DNA from: an uncultured Actinomycetes bacterium
GTDB taxonomy: Bacteria > Actinomycetota > Actinomycetes > Nanopelagicales > Nanopelagicaceae
Direction: 5' to 3'
Assembly: GCA_903895995.1 (NCBI GenBank)
Contig: CAITVX010000033.1
Span: 1 to 64,000, forward strand
DNA: 64,000 bases
Shown: piece after piece, positions 7,415 to 18,548 of the stretch
Numbering within the stretch: the first letter of the stretch is position 1
Layout: each line of letters starts with the position of its first letter
Notes under the pieces: generated by a model
Told to the model about the DNA's origin: nothing
The model's database searches: none
Seen by the model: only the letters and a program-made list of their open reading frames with translations
Program-made: the position numbers and the translations under genes

Positions 7415-8803
7415 ATGGCAATTGGCTCACAGCGCAGGTATCTGGCTCTGCGGCTTCTCGCAGCAGCTCTCCTCATCCTGCACGTAGCGGTTCGCCTTAT
7501 ATTTCCAAATCCATCACTCTTTTCAGATCTCATTCTCTTCAATGCAATTGCAGGAACCGCAGCGCTCTCGGCTTATTACGCTCCACTCTTTAATGACCGA
7601 TTAGCAACAATCGCAATCGGGGGCGCCTTAGCTCTCTGGACACTTGGTTCATCTATCTCATCCTGGAACTCGTTCTTCTCTCTCCAAATCTGGGATCGCA
7701 CGACAGATCTCTCCTACGCACTCTTCTACCCCTTGGCCCTCTTTGGAATTTTTCGAGCGCTCTCCAGTAGACGCAAGGTGCGAGCTGTTGAGCTTCTTGA
7801 TGTAGTTATCATCGCCCTCGGAGTTTCCAGCATCATTGCATCCTTGCTACTCGCCCCTGCAATGCTTCATTTTTCTGGTAGCGCCTTCACTGTATTTCTC
7901 TCAATCCTCTACCCCATCGGTGATTGCGTGCTTTTAGCAATCGCAGTTGTGGCGGTCATTCTGCAAGTCAAGGCCGCTCGGTCATTGATCATGCTTCTTG
8001 GAATTGCAATCTTCGCTGCTACAGATCTCTACTTTCTCTGGAAATCTTCGACCACTGGATATCAATTTGCTTCACTCGCAGATGATGGATGGGTTCTCGG
8101 TCTTCTCTTCATTGCCGAATCTTTCTGGCACAAAGGCGGAGAAGGAGAACTATCAGAGCGCGTTACTTCGGTCGCTGCAACTCTTGCTCTCATTGCAAGT
8201 GCGACGATCCTTGGAGTCGCGGCTGTACGCCCTCATTACTTCCCGACCTTTGCTCTTATCCCTGCTCTCATAACAATCATGCTCGCATTCTTACGAATGT
8301 CAGTTGCACTACGTGAAGCACGCCTTGCAGATAGCGATAGAGAGCTAGCCCGCATCGATGAACTCACTGGATTAGCTAATCGACGTCGATTCTTAGCTGA
8401 GCTTGAGATTCTTGGTCGAAAAGAGGGGACTCTCTTACTGCTTGATCTCAATGGTTTTAAGAAGATTAATGACTCGCTCGGCCACGATGTCGGCGATCAA
8501 CTTCTTAAGCAGATTTCGATGCGATTCACACGAGCACTCACTCATGGTGCCCTCATTGCAAGACTCGGTGGCGATGAATTTGGTGTGATTATCTATGGGG
8601 AAGAATCTCGTGGGGTTGAAGTGGCTCAGGCACTACTCGCATCAGTTAGCTATCCGATCACCCTTCATGGTGGGAGTGTCAGCGTGGGAGTAAGTATTGG
8701 CAGAGTCTTGAGCGATGGCCGGGGCGATCTCTTGAAGAGAGCAGATACGGCAATGTATGAATCAAAGCGAAGTGGTGAAGGAGTAGTACTCGCTACAAGT
8801 TAA
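7415..8803 (+). CDS. membrane-bound diguanylate cyclase (GGDEF)
   Basis: A 462-residue protein with about nine or ten hydrophobic helices over residues 10-295 and a C-terminal GGDEF domain (about 310-460). The domain opens with RIDELTGLANRRRF, and the catalytic loop GGDEF is intact at 385-389, so it should make cyclic di-GMP from two GTP. The RxxD inhibitory site normally found five residues before GGDEF is not present (THGALIARLGGDEF), so product inhibition through that site is not expected. There is no EAL domain in the window. Its 3' end overlaps the convergent photolyase by four bases. The membrane sensor part matches no domain I can name. Confidence 0.88.
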   Translation: MAIGSQRRYLALRLLAAALLILHVAVRLIFPNPSLFSDLILFNAIAGTAALSAYYAPLFNDRLATIAIGGALALWTLGSSISSWNSFFSLQIWDRTTDLSYALFYPLALFGIFRALSSRRKVRAVELLDVVIIALGVSSIIASLLLAPAMLHFSGSAFTVFLSILYPIGDCVLLAIAVVAVILQVKAARSLIMLLGIAIFAATDLYFLWKSSTTGYQFASLADDGWVLGLLFIAESFWHKGGEGELSERVTSVAATLALIASATILGVAAVRPHYFPTFALIPALITIMLAFLRMSVALREARLADSDRELARIDELTGLANRRRFLAELEILGRKEGTLLLLDLNGFKKINDSLGHDVGDQLLKQISMRFTRALTHGALIARLGGDEFGVIIYGEESRGVEVAQALLASVSYPITLHGGSVSVGVSIGRVLSDGRGDLLKRADTAMYESKRSGEGVVLATS

Positions 8804-10158
8804 GCGGGCTTCTCTGGCTTTCGTGCCTTGATCTCATCGAGGCGCCCGAGTGATTCAATACGTTCCTTTGCATGATCGACAATCTGAACTGGGTAATCAT
8901 GCAGGTAACCATCTAAAACACTCCATGGCTCGTGGATATCAGGAGCAGAGAGATGGCGAAGTTCAGGGATGTACTTCTTAATGTAATCACCATTCTCATC
9001 AAATCGCTTACCTTGCTCAATCGGGTTAAAGACCCGGTAGTAAGGGGATGCATCGGTACCTGTGCCCGCAGTCCACTGCCAACCATGTGAATTCGAGGCA
9101 ACATCGTAATCAACGAGATGATCTCTAAAGAAATCTGCTCCTAGTTGCCACTCAAGGTGAAGGTCTTTCACCAAAAATGATGCAACAACCATGCGAGTAC
9201 GGTTATGCATCCAACCCTCGTGTACTAATTGACGCATCGCAGCATCTACAAATGGGTAGCCCGTCTTACCTTCACACCAGGCAGTGAACTTATCCCCCGG
9301 CTCGTCATATCGCATCGCCTCAAATTGAGGCGCGTAATATTCATTTTCAGTATGTGGGTTATGGTGCAAGACATCTGCATAGAACTCACGCCAGGCAATC
9401 TCTTTACGGAAGACTTCATGTGCCTTTGATTGATTCAGTTCTGCCAGCAGTGTTCTGGGATGAATCTCGCCCCATTTCAAATGTGCGCTTAATTTGCTGG
9501 TGCCATCAATACCGGCAAGATTGCGCGCTTCATCGTAATTATCGAGTGCGTTCTTCTTAAACCACTTCCATCGATCGAAGGCTGCTTGCTCTCCTGCCGG
9601 CGTAATAGATACATCAGCAGGTAATGACCAATCCGGAAAGCTCCGATCACTCTCTAAAGGCTTTGCGCAATTAATTTTCTTTGGAGTGGGGGCTGGGTCG
9701 CGCCAACCGTGAACCATCCACGCTCTAAAGAATGGGGTGTAGACCTTGTAAGGAGTTCCATCACTGGGCTTGCGTACGCGCCCAGGCGCAATCGCATAAG
9801 GGCTTCCTGTGCGATTAAGTGTGATTCCTGCCGCCTCAACTCGTAGATCTCGTGCGACTCCATAAGGCTCAAACTCTTCAGAGATATGAACCTCATCGGT
9901 CTCATAACGTTGCATGAGTTGGCGCAGGACTTCGACCTGATCCCCCACCATGACATGTAAATTATTTGATAACGATGCATCGAGTAATCGAAGGGATTGC
10001 CCCAAGTAGGCCAACCGCTTACTACCTGATGTACCGATCAGAGTTGGGTCGAGAATAAATACTGGAACGATCTCCTCCGATGATGCGATGGCTGCATTCA
10101 GCGCTGGGTGGTCGGCGGTCCTAAGATCGCGGCGAAACCAGATAATTGAGCGCTTCAT
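8800..10158 (-). CDS. phrB: deoxyribodipyrimidine photo-lyase, class I
   Basis: The enzyme repairs UV-induced pyrimidine dimers using FADH- and a light-harvesting cofactor. The 452-residue product has the N-terminal antenna domain (SIIWFRRDLRTADHPAL) and the C-terminal FAD domain with WREFYADVLHHNP, EGWMHNRTRMVVASFLVKD and DYDVASNSHGWQWTAGTG, all diagnostic of class I CPD photolyases. The ATG at 10158 is preferred over the one two codons upstream because AGAGGA lies seven bases before it. A photolyase fits life in sunlit surface water. It is flanked by a divergent esterase gene and the convergent GGDEF gene. Confidence 0.93.
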   Translation of the reverse strand: MKRSIIWFRRDLRTADHPALNAAIASSEEIVPVFILDPTLIGTSGSKRLAYLGQSLRLLDASLSNNLHVMVGDQVEVLRQLMQRYETDEVHISEEFEPYGVARDLRVEAAGITLNRTGSPYAIAPGRVRKPSDGTPYKVYTPFFRAWMVHGWRDPAPTPKKINCAKPLESDRSFPDWSLPADVSITPAGEQAAFDRWKWFKKNALDNYDEARNLAGIDGTSKLSAHLKWGEIHPRTLLAELNQSKAHEVFRKEIAWREFYADVLHHNPHTENEYYAPQFEAMRYDEPGDKFTAWCEGKTGYPFVDAAMRQLVHEGWMHNRTRMVVASFLVKDLHLEWQLGADFFRDHLVDYDVASNSHGWQWTAGTGTDASPYYRVFNPIEQGKRFDENGDYIKKYIPELRHLSAPDIHEPWSVLDGYLHDYPVQIVDHAKERIESLGRLDEIKARKPEKPA

Positions 10159-10163
10159 TGGCA

Positions 10164-10169
10164 TATCCT
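10164..10169 (+). promoter_or_regulatory. -10 box of the esterase gene, leaderless
   Basis: TATCCT, then CTCACT and the ATG at 10176. No Shine-Dalgarno is visible. The box overlaps the translation start region of the divergent photolyase. Confidence 0.5.
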
Positions 10170-10175
10170 CTCACT

Positions 10176-10991
10176 ATGGAAATCATTGAGCGCTACCAAG
10201 TTCGAGGCTTATCTGGCACGGTATCTCGGGCGAGCTTTAGTGGGCGCCGGGTGGATTATTGGGCTCCGCAAGGGGGTGCATCCCATCTCTTGGTCGCCCA
10301 CGATGGCCAAAATATCTTTGATCGCCGCACTGCCACTCGCATGCGCACATGGAAATTAGCTCAAACTGCTAGCCGGGTATTTCCGACGTATGGATTAAAT
10401 CCGCCTGCGATCATCGCCATCTATCACAGCGGCAGCAAAGCAGATCCTCATGGCCGTATAAAAGATTTAACTCCGCAAGATCCTTATCAGGCCGGAATTG
10501 AAGGTCCACAACTCTTTCCATTGGAAGAGCTGCGTGGAAATACTTATCATGAATTGATTGCTCAAGAAATTATTCCAACTATCGCAGATGTACTCTCCAT
10601 GGCCGTGGATCCTGAGAAAACGGCGATGCTCGGTGCCTCAATGGGAGGCTTAACTACTCTCTATGGAATCTCGCGCTATCCAGAACTTTATAAAACAGCT
10701 CTCGCATTTTCACCACATTGGACGATTGGTGGCAATCCATTAGTGGATGCGCTACTGGCTGGCCTACCAAAACCAGGTAACCATAAGATTTGGATGAGCC
10801 GTGGCACCAAAGGGTTAGATAGGCAGTACGAACCCTTCCAAGATTATGCTGATGAGCAGATGGCGCTCACAGGTTGGAGATTGGGATCTAACTTTGCTTC
10901 ACATATCTATCCACGCACAGGACACAACGAACCTTCGTGGGCACGATATGTTGATCAAGCCTTGAAATTCTGGGTTGAAGGAAGTGCTTAG
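10176..10991 (+). CDS. esterase of the alpha/beta-hydrolase fold (Fes/EsxD-like)
   Basis: A 271-residue putative esterase. It shows the N-terminal pattern RRVDYWAPQGG...LLVAHDGQNIFD typical of the esterase D/enterochelin-esterase-like family and the nucleophile elbow GASMGG with Ser155. The expected catalytic His lies near the C-terminus (YPRTGHNEPSW). No signal peptide is seen, so it is probably cytoplasmic. Relatives act on siderophore esters, S-formylglutathione or acylated sugars; the substrate cannot be decided here. The start at 10176 follows a TATCCT box by six bases, and the 3' end overlaps convergent citrate synthase by four. Confidence 0.75.
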   Translation: MEIIERYQVRGLSGTVSRASFSGRRVDYWAPQGGASHLLVAHDGQNIFDRRTATRMRTWKLAQTASRVFPTYGLNPPAIIAIYHSGSKADPHGRIKDLTPQDPYQAGIEGPQLFPLEELRGNTYHELIAQEIIPTIADVLSMAVDPEKTAMLGASMGGLTTLYGISRYPELYKTALAFSPHWTIGGNPLVDALLAGLPKPGNHKIWMSRGTKGLDRQYEPFQDYADEQMALTGWRLGSNFASHIYPRTGHNEPSWARYVDQALKFWVEGSA

Positions 10992-12103
10992 CTGTGGAGT
11001 TTCTCCACTGTCTCATCCCAACCATTGACCGACTCAACCTTGCGAGGTCCATGTCCAATGTAGCGAGCTGATGGACGCACAAGACGACCTGTCTGCTTCT
11101 GCTCCAGGATATGTGCTGACCAACCTGCAGTACGCGCGGCAGTAAACATCGATGTAAACATTGGTCCAGGAACTTGTGCAAAGTCCAGAACAATCGCTGC
11201 CCAGAATTCAACGTTAGTCTCAAGAACGCGCTCTGGATGGCGTTCATGTAACTCAGCGAGCGCAGCTTTTTCGAGTGCTACAGCTACCTCGTAGCGAGGA
11301 GCGCCAAGCTCTTTTGCAGTACGACGAAGAGTACGAGCACGTGGATCTTCAGCACGATATACGCGGTGACCAAAGCCCATAAGTCGTTCGCCGCGATCCA
11401 TAATGCCCTTGACATAGGCACGAGCATCACCGCTCTTCTCAACATCTTCAATCATTCCAAGCACACGTGATGGGGCTCCACCGTGAAGTGGGCCAGACAT
11501 TGCACCAATTGCACCTGAGAGAGCTGCTGCTACATCTGCACCAGTTGATGCAATCACGCGAGCGGTGAAAGTTGAGGCATTCATTCCGTGTTCAGCAGCT
11601 GATGAGAAATATGCATCGATTGCGCGAACGTGTAGTGGATCAGGTTCTCCGCGCCAACGGATCATCATGCGCTCAACAACTGTATGGGCCTTATCAACTT
11701 CAGATTGTGGAACCATCGGCAAGATCTGTCCGCGAGCTGATTGCGCAACATATGAGAGGACCATGACGGATGCACGAGCAAGATTGCTACGAGCTTCTTC
11801 ATCAGAGATATCAAGGAGTGGCTTAAATCCCCAAGCAGGTGCAAGCATCGCGATTGCAGATTGCACATCTACGCGAATATCACCGGAGTGAACAGGAAGT
11901 GGGAATGGTTCGGCAGGTGGAAGTCCTGGATTGAATTGATCATCAACCAGAAGTCCCCAGACATTTCCAAAGCTCACACGGCCAACGAGGTCGTCTATAT
12001 CAACGCCACGGTAACGAAGAGCGCTACCTTCTTTATCTGGCTCTGCGATAGTTGATTCAAAGGCGATAACGCCCTCTAGCCCTGGCTTGAAATCATCCGA
12101 CAT
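10988..12103 (-). CDS. citrate synthase (citrate synthase 2 type)
   Basis: It condenses oxaloacetate and acetyl-CoA at the entry to the TCA cycle. About 371 residues, the short prokaryotic form. Active-site histidines are visible in GPLHGGAPSRVL and GFGHRVYRAEDPRA, and the third region reads NVEFWAAIVLDF, as in the actinobacterial CitA/GltA2 group. Alternative in-frame ATGs lie at 12112 and 12118. MSDDFKPGLEG at 12103 is favoured because GGAGA lies eight bases before it. In Mycobacterium tuberculosis the citA gene lies near serC and the DUF3027 gene, as here. Confidence 0.88.
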   Translation of the reverse strand: MSDDFKPGLEGVIAFESTIAEPDKEGSALRYRGVDIDDLVGRVSFGNVWGLLVDDQFNPGLPPAEPFPLPVHSGDIRVDVQSAIAMLAPAWGFKPLLDISDEEARSNLARASVMVLSYVAQSARGQILPMVPQSEVDKAHTVVERMMIRWRGEPDPLHVRAIDAYFSSAAEHGMNASTFTARVIASTGADVAAALSGAIGAMSGPLHGGAPSRVLGMIEDVEKSGDARAYVKGIMDRGERLMGFGHRVYRAEDPRARTLRRTAKELGAPRYEVAVALEKAALAELHERHPERVLETNVEFWAAIVLDFAQVPGPMFTSMFTAARTAGWSAHILEQKQTGRLVRPSARYIGHGPRKVESVNGWDETVEKLHS

Positions 12104-12223
12104 CAGCGTCATCTCCATTATCTACGGGTATCTCGGGTCCCACCTTCGGTACCCATCCCCCTAGGCTGGCACTGCAGGTTCGCCTTAGCAAGTGCATCGC
12201 CCCAGGTAGCCCGCATAAGGAAA

Positions 12224-12913
12224 GTGAAGTTAGATACACCTATGAGCCCAGATGAGAGAAAGAACCCCGATGAGATCCGCGACGCCATTAGGGCGATGCG
12301 CCGCTCTTATGGGGAGACGGGACTTGTCGATCTCGACCCGGATCCGATTGCGCAATTTGCGAAATGGTTAGCCGAGGCTGCGGGAAATCCTATGGTCGTT
12401 GAAGCAAATGCGATGGTTCTCTCGACATCACATGGAGATGAGCTCTCCTCGCGCACTGTGCTCTTAAAAGATGTGAATACAGAGGGTTTTACCTTCTTCA
12501 CCAACTATCACTCCCAGAAGGCGAATGAGATTGCAGAGAATCCTCACGTCTCTCTCCTCTTCCCGTGGTATCCGATGGAACGCCAGGTCATCATCCGCGG
12601 TCTCGCAAGTAAAGTTTCGCAGGCTGAGAGCGATGAGTACTTTGCCACCCGCCCCTGGGGAAGTCAGATAGGCGCGTGGTCTTCGGCTCAATCAGAGGCG
12701 CTCGAATCCCGTGAGGCCCTCGAGCAAAGGCACAATGAGTTTGCGCAGAAGTATCCTGAAGGTGCGCCTGTGCCGAGACCGCCACATTGGGGCGGTTACC
12801 GCGTTGCACCCTCTACGATTGAACTCTGGCAAGGGCGGTATTCGCGGCTACATGATCGAATCCGCTACACAGCAACCAATGGCGGTTGGACAACTCAACG
12901 TTTCTATCCGTAA
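12224..12913 (+). CDS. pdxH: pyridoxamine 5'-phosphate oxidase
   Basis: An FMN enzyme that oxidises PNP/PMP to pyridoxal 5'-phosphate. The PLP-dependent SerC encoded next and Alr elsewhere in the window depend on this cofactor. The 229-residue form has the family core (SSRTVLLKDV, FFTNYHSQKANEI, RQVIIRGLASKVS) and the signature C-terminus GRYSRLHDRIRY...GWTTQRFYP that forms the FMN/PLP site. The start is uncertain: GTG at 12224 (AAGGAA only one base before) or ATG at 12242 with no Shine-Dalgarno. It lies 16 bases upstream of serC, so the two probably share a transcript. Confidence 0.88.
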   Translation: MKLDTPMSPDERKNPDEIRDAIRAMRRSYGETGLVDLDPDPIAQFAKWLAEAAGNPMVVEANAMVLSTSHGDELSSRTVLLKDVNTEGFTFFTNYHSQKANEIAENPHVSLLFPWYPMERQVIIRGLASKVSQAESDEYFATRPWGSQIGAWSSAQSEALESREALEQRHNEFAQKYPEGAPVPRPPHWGGYRVAPSTIELWQGRYSRLHDRIRYTATNGGWTTQRFYP

Positions 12914-12917
12914 TTGA

Positions 12918-14050
<1,133 letters not shown>

Positions 14051-14051
<1 letters not shown>

Positions 14052-14131
14052 TGAGTTACAAGGTCAGGCGAATAGTCACACTTGGAGTCTTGGTAGGAGT
14101 CTTCCTACTTGTTCTCATAAAAAGTAATTAA
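14051..14131 (+). CDS. possible 26-residue single-helix membrane peptide
   Basis: An ATG overlapping the serC stop by one base (TAATG) opens a frame for a peptide with a basic start (MSYKVRR), one hydrophobic helix (residues 8-23, IVTLGVLVGVFLLVLI) and KSN at the end. The coupling and the textbook small-membrane-protein profile make it plausible. Its last 27 bases run over the end of the convergent MFS gene. No homologue is known to me. Confidence 0.4.
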
Positions 14132-15373
14132 GACATCGTCGACTTTGACGCTCTCTGGAGCAATAAGCCGATCTCGCATAAATGTAAAGACAAGAGCCGG
14201 TGCGATTGCCGTGATTGCGCCGCACAGTGCAATGCTCTGACGAACTCCGATTTGAGTACATAGCCAACCAATAAGTGGTGATCCAAATGGAGTACCGCCC
14301 ATAAAGACCATGAGATAAATTCCCATGACTCGACCACGGATCGCTGGATCTGTATGTCCTTGGATATATGAGTTCGCCGAAATCATCATCGTCAGCGCGA
14401 GCATTCCTACGATCGGAAGTGCTGCTGCGTAAAGAATGAAGTTAGGGGCGAGTGAGGCAAGAATCAGAGCCAAGCCAAAGAAAACGGCAAACTTCAGGAT
14501 AAAACGAACTCCCCTGCGTGTATCTAGCTTGGCGGAGAGAAGCGCAGCAGATAGTGATCCAATTGCAATAATTGTTCCTAGGAAGCCATAAATAGCCGGT
14601 CCTTTGTGGAAGATTTGAGTCGCCATCAAGGCGTTATAGATCTGAAAGTTGAGTCCAAAAGTCCCGGTAAAGAAGACAACAATCATCACGGCGAGGATGT
14701 CAGGGCGTGCTCGAACATATTTAATCGCTTCACTCGATTTCGCAGAACTCTTTGGGCGATCTTCAGTGAAGAACTCTGATTCACGGACCACAATAAGTGA
14801 AGTGAGAACAAAGATATATGAGCTTGCGTTGAATAAGAATGAGGGACCAGTATGAAAAGCAGCAATGAGAAGTCCAGAAACTCCCGGGCCAATAAGTCTG
14901 CCTGCATTGAAGTTTGCTGAGTTAAGACTCACTGCATTGGCAAGATCGCTCTTTCCGACTATCTCTGATGTAAATGCTTGGCGGGCTGGTGCATCAAGTG
15001 CACCAAAGATTCCAAGGAAGAGTGCAAGCACAAATACATGCCATATTCGCACATGGTGGGTAACAACAAGCAACCCCAAAATAAGTGAGGTCAGCCCTGC
15101 TCCGAGATTTGTCAGGATGAGAAGTTTTCGCTTATTGATCCGATCTGCAAGAGAGCCTGCATACATCGAGAGAAGAAGTGAAGGAAGGAATTGCAGTCCG
15201 GTTACAAGGCCGAGATCTCGGCCACTGTGAGTGAGCTCGAGAATCAGCCAATCTTGAGCAATCCGCTGAGCCCAGGACCCAACGTTGGAGATGAAGTTTG
15301 ATGCGAAGATTAAGCGGAAATTGCGATGGCGAAAGGAGCGCAGAGCGCCATTTTCATTTACTTTCAAAGCCAC
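14105..15373 (-). CDS. MFS transporter (EntS/MFS_3 type exporter)
   Basis: A 422-residue major facilitator with twelve predicted helices, opening FRHRNFRLIFASNFISNVGSW as in the MFS_3 (EntS/macrolide-efflux-like) group. Loop 2-3 carries GSLADRINKRKLL, a version of the MFS motif A. Such proteins usually export siderophores or drugs; the substrate is unknown. GTG at 15373 stands exactly six bases after TAGACT, so it is probably leaderless. It is divergent from the DUF2530 gene with back-to-back promoters, matching the neighbourhood of Rv0876c/Rv0882 in mycobacteria. Confidence 0.85.
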   Translation of the reverse strand: MALKVNENGALRSFRHRNFRLIFASNFISNVGSWAQRIAQDWLILELTHSGRDLGLVTGLQFLPSLLLSMYAGSLADRINKRKLLILTNLGAGLTSLILGLLVVTHHVRIWHVFVLALFLGIFGALDAPARQAFTSEIVGKSDLANAVSLNSANFNAGRLIGPGVSGLLIAAFHTGPSFLFNASSYIFVLTSLIVVRESEFFTEDRPKSSAKSSEAIKYVRARPDILAVMIVVFFTGTFGLNFQIYNALMATQIFHKGPAIYGFLGTIIAIGSLSAALLSAKLDTRRGVRFILKFAVFFGLALILASLAPNFILYAAALPIVGMLALTMMISANSYIQGHTDPAIRGRVMGIYLMVFMGGTPFGSPLIGWLCTQIGVRQSIALCGAITAIAPALVFTFMRDRLIAPESVKVDDVLITFYENK

Positions 15374-15379
15374 ACCGTG

Positions 15380-15385
15380 AGTCTA
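15380..15385 (-). promoter_or_regulatory. -10 box of the MFS gene, leaderless
   Basis: On the minus strand TAGACT, CACGGT, then the GTG start. It lies only eight bases from the oppositely oriented -10 box of the DUF2530 gene. Confidence 0.55.
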
Positions 15386-15393
15386 TCCATAGC

Positions 15394-15399
15394 TACGAT
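15394..15399 (+). promoter_or_regulatory. -10 box of the DUF2530 gene, leaderless
   Basis: TACGAT, then GAGGGC and the ATG at 15406. GAGGG could also act as a Shine-Dalgarno but is too close to the start codon. Confidence 0.45.
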
Positions 15400-15405
15400 G
15401 AGGGC

Positions 15406-15582
15406 ATGCGACAAACAGTCATCATCTTGATTAGTGGGATTTCTCTCTGGATCGTTGCCCTTGTTATCGAGATAGCAAGAAGCGCCCCAGCTAACGCGAT
15501 ATGGACCTGCGTCGGTGGAGCGCTCCTTGGAGTAATAGGACTGCGTTATTCGATCAAACGATTACGTCGCGAAGGGCTTTAG
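15406..15582 (+). CDS. DUF2530-like two-helix membrane protein
   Basis: A 58-residue protein with two hydrophobic helices (about 4-22 and 30-48) and a basic C-terminus (IKRLRREGL). The pattern SLWIVALVIEI...WTCVGGALLGVIGLRYSIKRLRR matches the actinobacterial DUF2530 family (Rv0882-like). The gene order with an MFS exporter, a cold-shock protein and DUF3027 also matches. The function is unknown. Its end overlaps the convergent cold-shock gene by four bases. Upstream in-frame codons were not used because the ATG follows TACGAT at the distance seen for other genes. Confidence 0.65.
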   Translation: MRQTVIILISGISLWIVALVIEIARSAPANAIWTCVGGALLGVIGLRYSIKRLRREGL

Positions 15583-15962
15583 CCTTCGATCTGTGCAGCA
15601 ATTCCCTTAAGAACTCGGCTGAGGCGTTCTGCATCTGGACCAGATGGATGGCGGCCATGACGAAGACCATTTCCAACCTTGTCGAGCATCTTGATCGTAT
15701 CTTCAATAATGGTTGCAAGATCATCTGTATTGATTCGAGTATTTGCTACGACCGAAGCAGGCTCATCAATGATTCGCACTGAGAGAGCTTGTGGTCCTTT
15801 GCGACCTTCGGCAACGCCGAACTCAAGTTTTGTTCCTGGCTTTACAGTTGTTACGCCAGCAGGAAGAGCATCGGAAGCGAGATAGACATCTTCGCCCTCT
15901 TCATTGGAGATAAATCCAAAACCCTTTTCAAGGCTAAACCATTTAACGCGGCCAATAGGCAT
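15579..15962 (-). CDS. cold-shock domain protein with C-terminal extension
   Basis: A 127-residue protein. Residues 1-67 form a cold-shock domain (MPIGRVKWFSLEKGFGFI) with RNP1 KGFGFI intact. The RNP2 position reads EDVYLAS instead of the usual VFVH, so one aromatic/His nucleic-acid contact differs. The C-terminal 55 residues are helical (DDLATIIEDTIKMLDKVGNG...LKGIAAQIEG), as in the long actinobacterial CspB group (Rv0871). It probably binds single-stranded RNA/DNA in the cytoplasm. AAAGGAG before the ATG is a near-perfect Shine-Dalgarno. Confidence 0.88.
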   Translation of the reverse strand: MPIGRVKWFSLEKGFGFISNEEGEDVYLASDALPAGVTTVKPGTKLEFGVAEGRKGPQALSVRIIDEPASVVANTRINTDDLATIIEDTIKMLDKVGNGLRHGRHPSGPDAERLSRVLKGIAAQIEG

Positions 15963-16020
15963 CGGGAACTCCTTTCAAAACTTTTAGTGCTGGTTAGTGC
16001 AAGAGGGATAGTTTAACTGA

Positions 16021-16698
16021 TTATTGAGTAACGACGAGCGCCTCAGAGTGCGCTCCACAGCCATGATCGACTGAAACTACGCGTGCATCCTCGGGTGAGA
16101 GGGCATTTGCACAGACCCCGAAGGCAGATCGAAGGGATCCAGCGATAGGAATAAAGAAGGCACAGCCAGAGCAAGGCTTTGGGGCATATTGAGCGATCGG
16201 AGTATTCGGACCACGATCACCTTCATACCAACGCTTACTTGCAGCATCGCGGCCCACGATAGAGAGCACGCGTGCACGGCCGAGACCAAATTCAAAGAGT
16301 TGTGATGGATCAAGCTCTTCATCACCAGGAAGTGAAGCGAAACCAGGAACTAAACGCTCATCATCGGCTGATGTTGGGATGATGTCACCCACGCCGAGAT
16401 CACCAGGTTGAATGCGATCCTTATAAGGAATCCAATCTGGAGCTAAGAGAGATTCTGAGCCAGGAAGTAAGACAACATCGCAGATAGTCGATGGAGATTG
16501 GTCATCGAGCTTTGCAACTGTTACAGCCCAACGCCATCCGTGATAACCGGGAAGAGATGCTTCAAAGAGATAGGTCGCGATGCGATCATCAGTATCGACA
16601 GAGAAGATCGCTCCAACATAGGCAGCATTGTTAGCATCTTCGATCGCGGCAGCACGAGCTAGCTCTGCTGCGCCAAAGAGATCTTTAACTTTTCCCAT
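16021..16698 (-). CDS. DUF3027 family protein
   Basis: A 225-residue soluble protein. It shows the conserved DUF3027 core (PGYHGWRWAVTVAK, LLPGSESLLAPDW, GDLGVGDIIPTS, DERLVPGF), found in nearly all Actinobacteria. The C-terminal part has four cysteines (CSGCAFFIP, FGVCANALSP, DHGCGAHSE) spaced like a metal site. The molecular function is not known to me. TAAGGT lies six bases before the ATG and the groEL2 terminator lies just upstream, so it is its own unit. In M. tuberculosis (Rv0883c) it neighbours serC, as here. Confidence 0.82.
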   Translation of the reverse strand: MGKVKDLFGAAELARAAAIEDANNAAYVGAIFSVDTDDRIATYLFEASLPGYHGWRWAVTVAKLDDQSPSTICDVVLLPGSESLLAPDWIPYKDRIQPGDLGVGDIIPTSADDERLVPGFASLPGDEELDPSQLFEFGLGRARVLSIVGRDAASKRWYEGDRGPNTPIAQYAPKPCSGCAFFIPIAGSLRSAFGVCANALSPEDARVVSVDHGCGAHSEALVVTQ

Positions 16699-16704
16699 AA
16701 GAGA

Positions 16705-16710
16705 ACCTTA
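16705..16710 (-). promoter_or_regulatory. -10 box of the DUF3027 gene, leaderless
   Basis: Minus strand TAAGGT, TCTCTT, ATG. It lies directly downstream of the groEL2 terminator hairpin. Confidence 0.5.
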
Positions 16711-16720
16711 CTGCAAAGGC

Positions 16721-16746
16721 AAAGCCCCCGATTTCTCGGGGGCTTT
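16721..16746 (-). terminator. groEL2 terminator hairpin
   Basis: An eleven-pair perfect stem (AAAGCCCCCGA/TCGGGGGCTTT) with a GAAA tetraloop on the minus strand, 54 bases after the groEL2 stop. The T-tract is poor (TTTGCCTTTG), so it may stabilise the 3' end as much as terminate. Confidence 0.75.
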
Positions 16747-16799
16747 GAACAGATTACTTGTTACCTTAAAAGTCCATCTCTTTTTGGACTTCACGCAAG

Positions 16800-18428
<1,629 letters not shown>

Positions 18429-18436
18429 CTAATCTG

Positions 18437-18480
18437 CTGTAAGTACTCTTTACGTACTCTGTAAGTACTTTGTAACTACT
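18437..18480 (-). repeat. four tandem 11-bp repeats in the groEL2 leader
   Basis: On the plus strand: CTGTAAGTACT, CTTTACGTACT, CTGTAAGTACT, TTGTAACTACT, in register with no gaps. Units 1 and 3 are identical; unit 2 differs from them at two positions and unit 4 at two. The array lies between the CIRCE operator and the groEL2 Shine-Dalgarno. The period is close to one DNA helical turn. Confidence 0.85.
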
Positions 18481-18521
18481 GTGGTTCTGCCTATATCCAC
18501 TATCCCAGGTTGGCCGGGGTT

Positions 18522-18548
18522 TTATCACTCGACCCTGGTGAGTGCTAA
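18522..18548 (-). promoter_or_regulatory. CIRCE operator of groEL2
   Basis: TTATCACTC, nine bases, GAGTGCTAA. This matches the HrcA operator consensus TTAGCACTC-N9-GAGTGCTAA with one mismatch. It lies about 105 bases before the groEL2 start. Confidence 0.92.

Noticed and set aside
18437-18480. CRISPR-like array before groEL2
   Set aside because: The 11-bp units are directly adjacent with no spacers and far shorter than CRISPR repeats.
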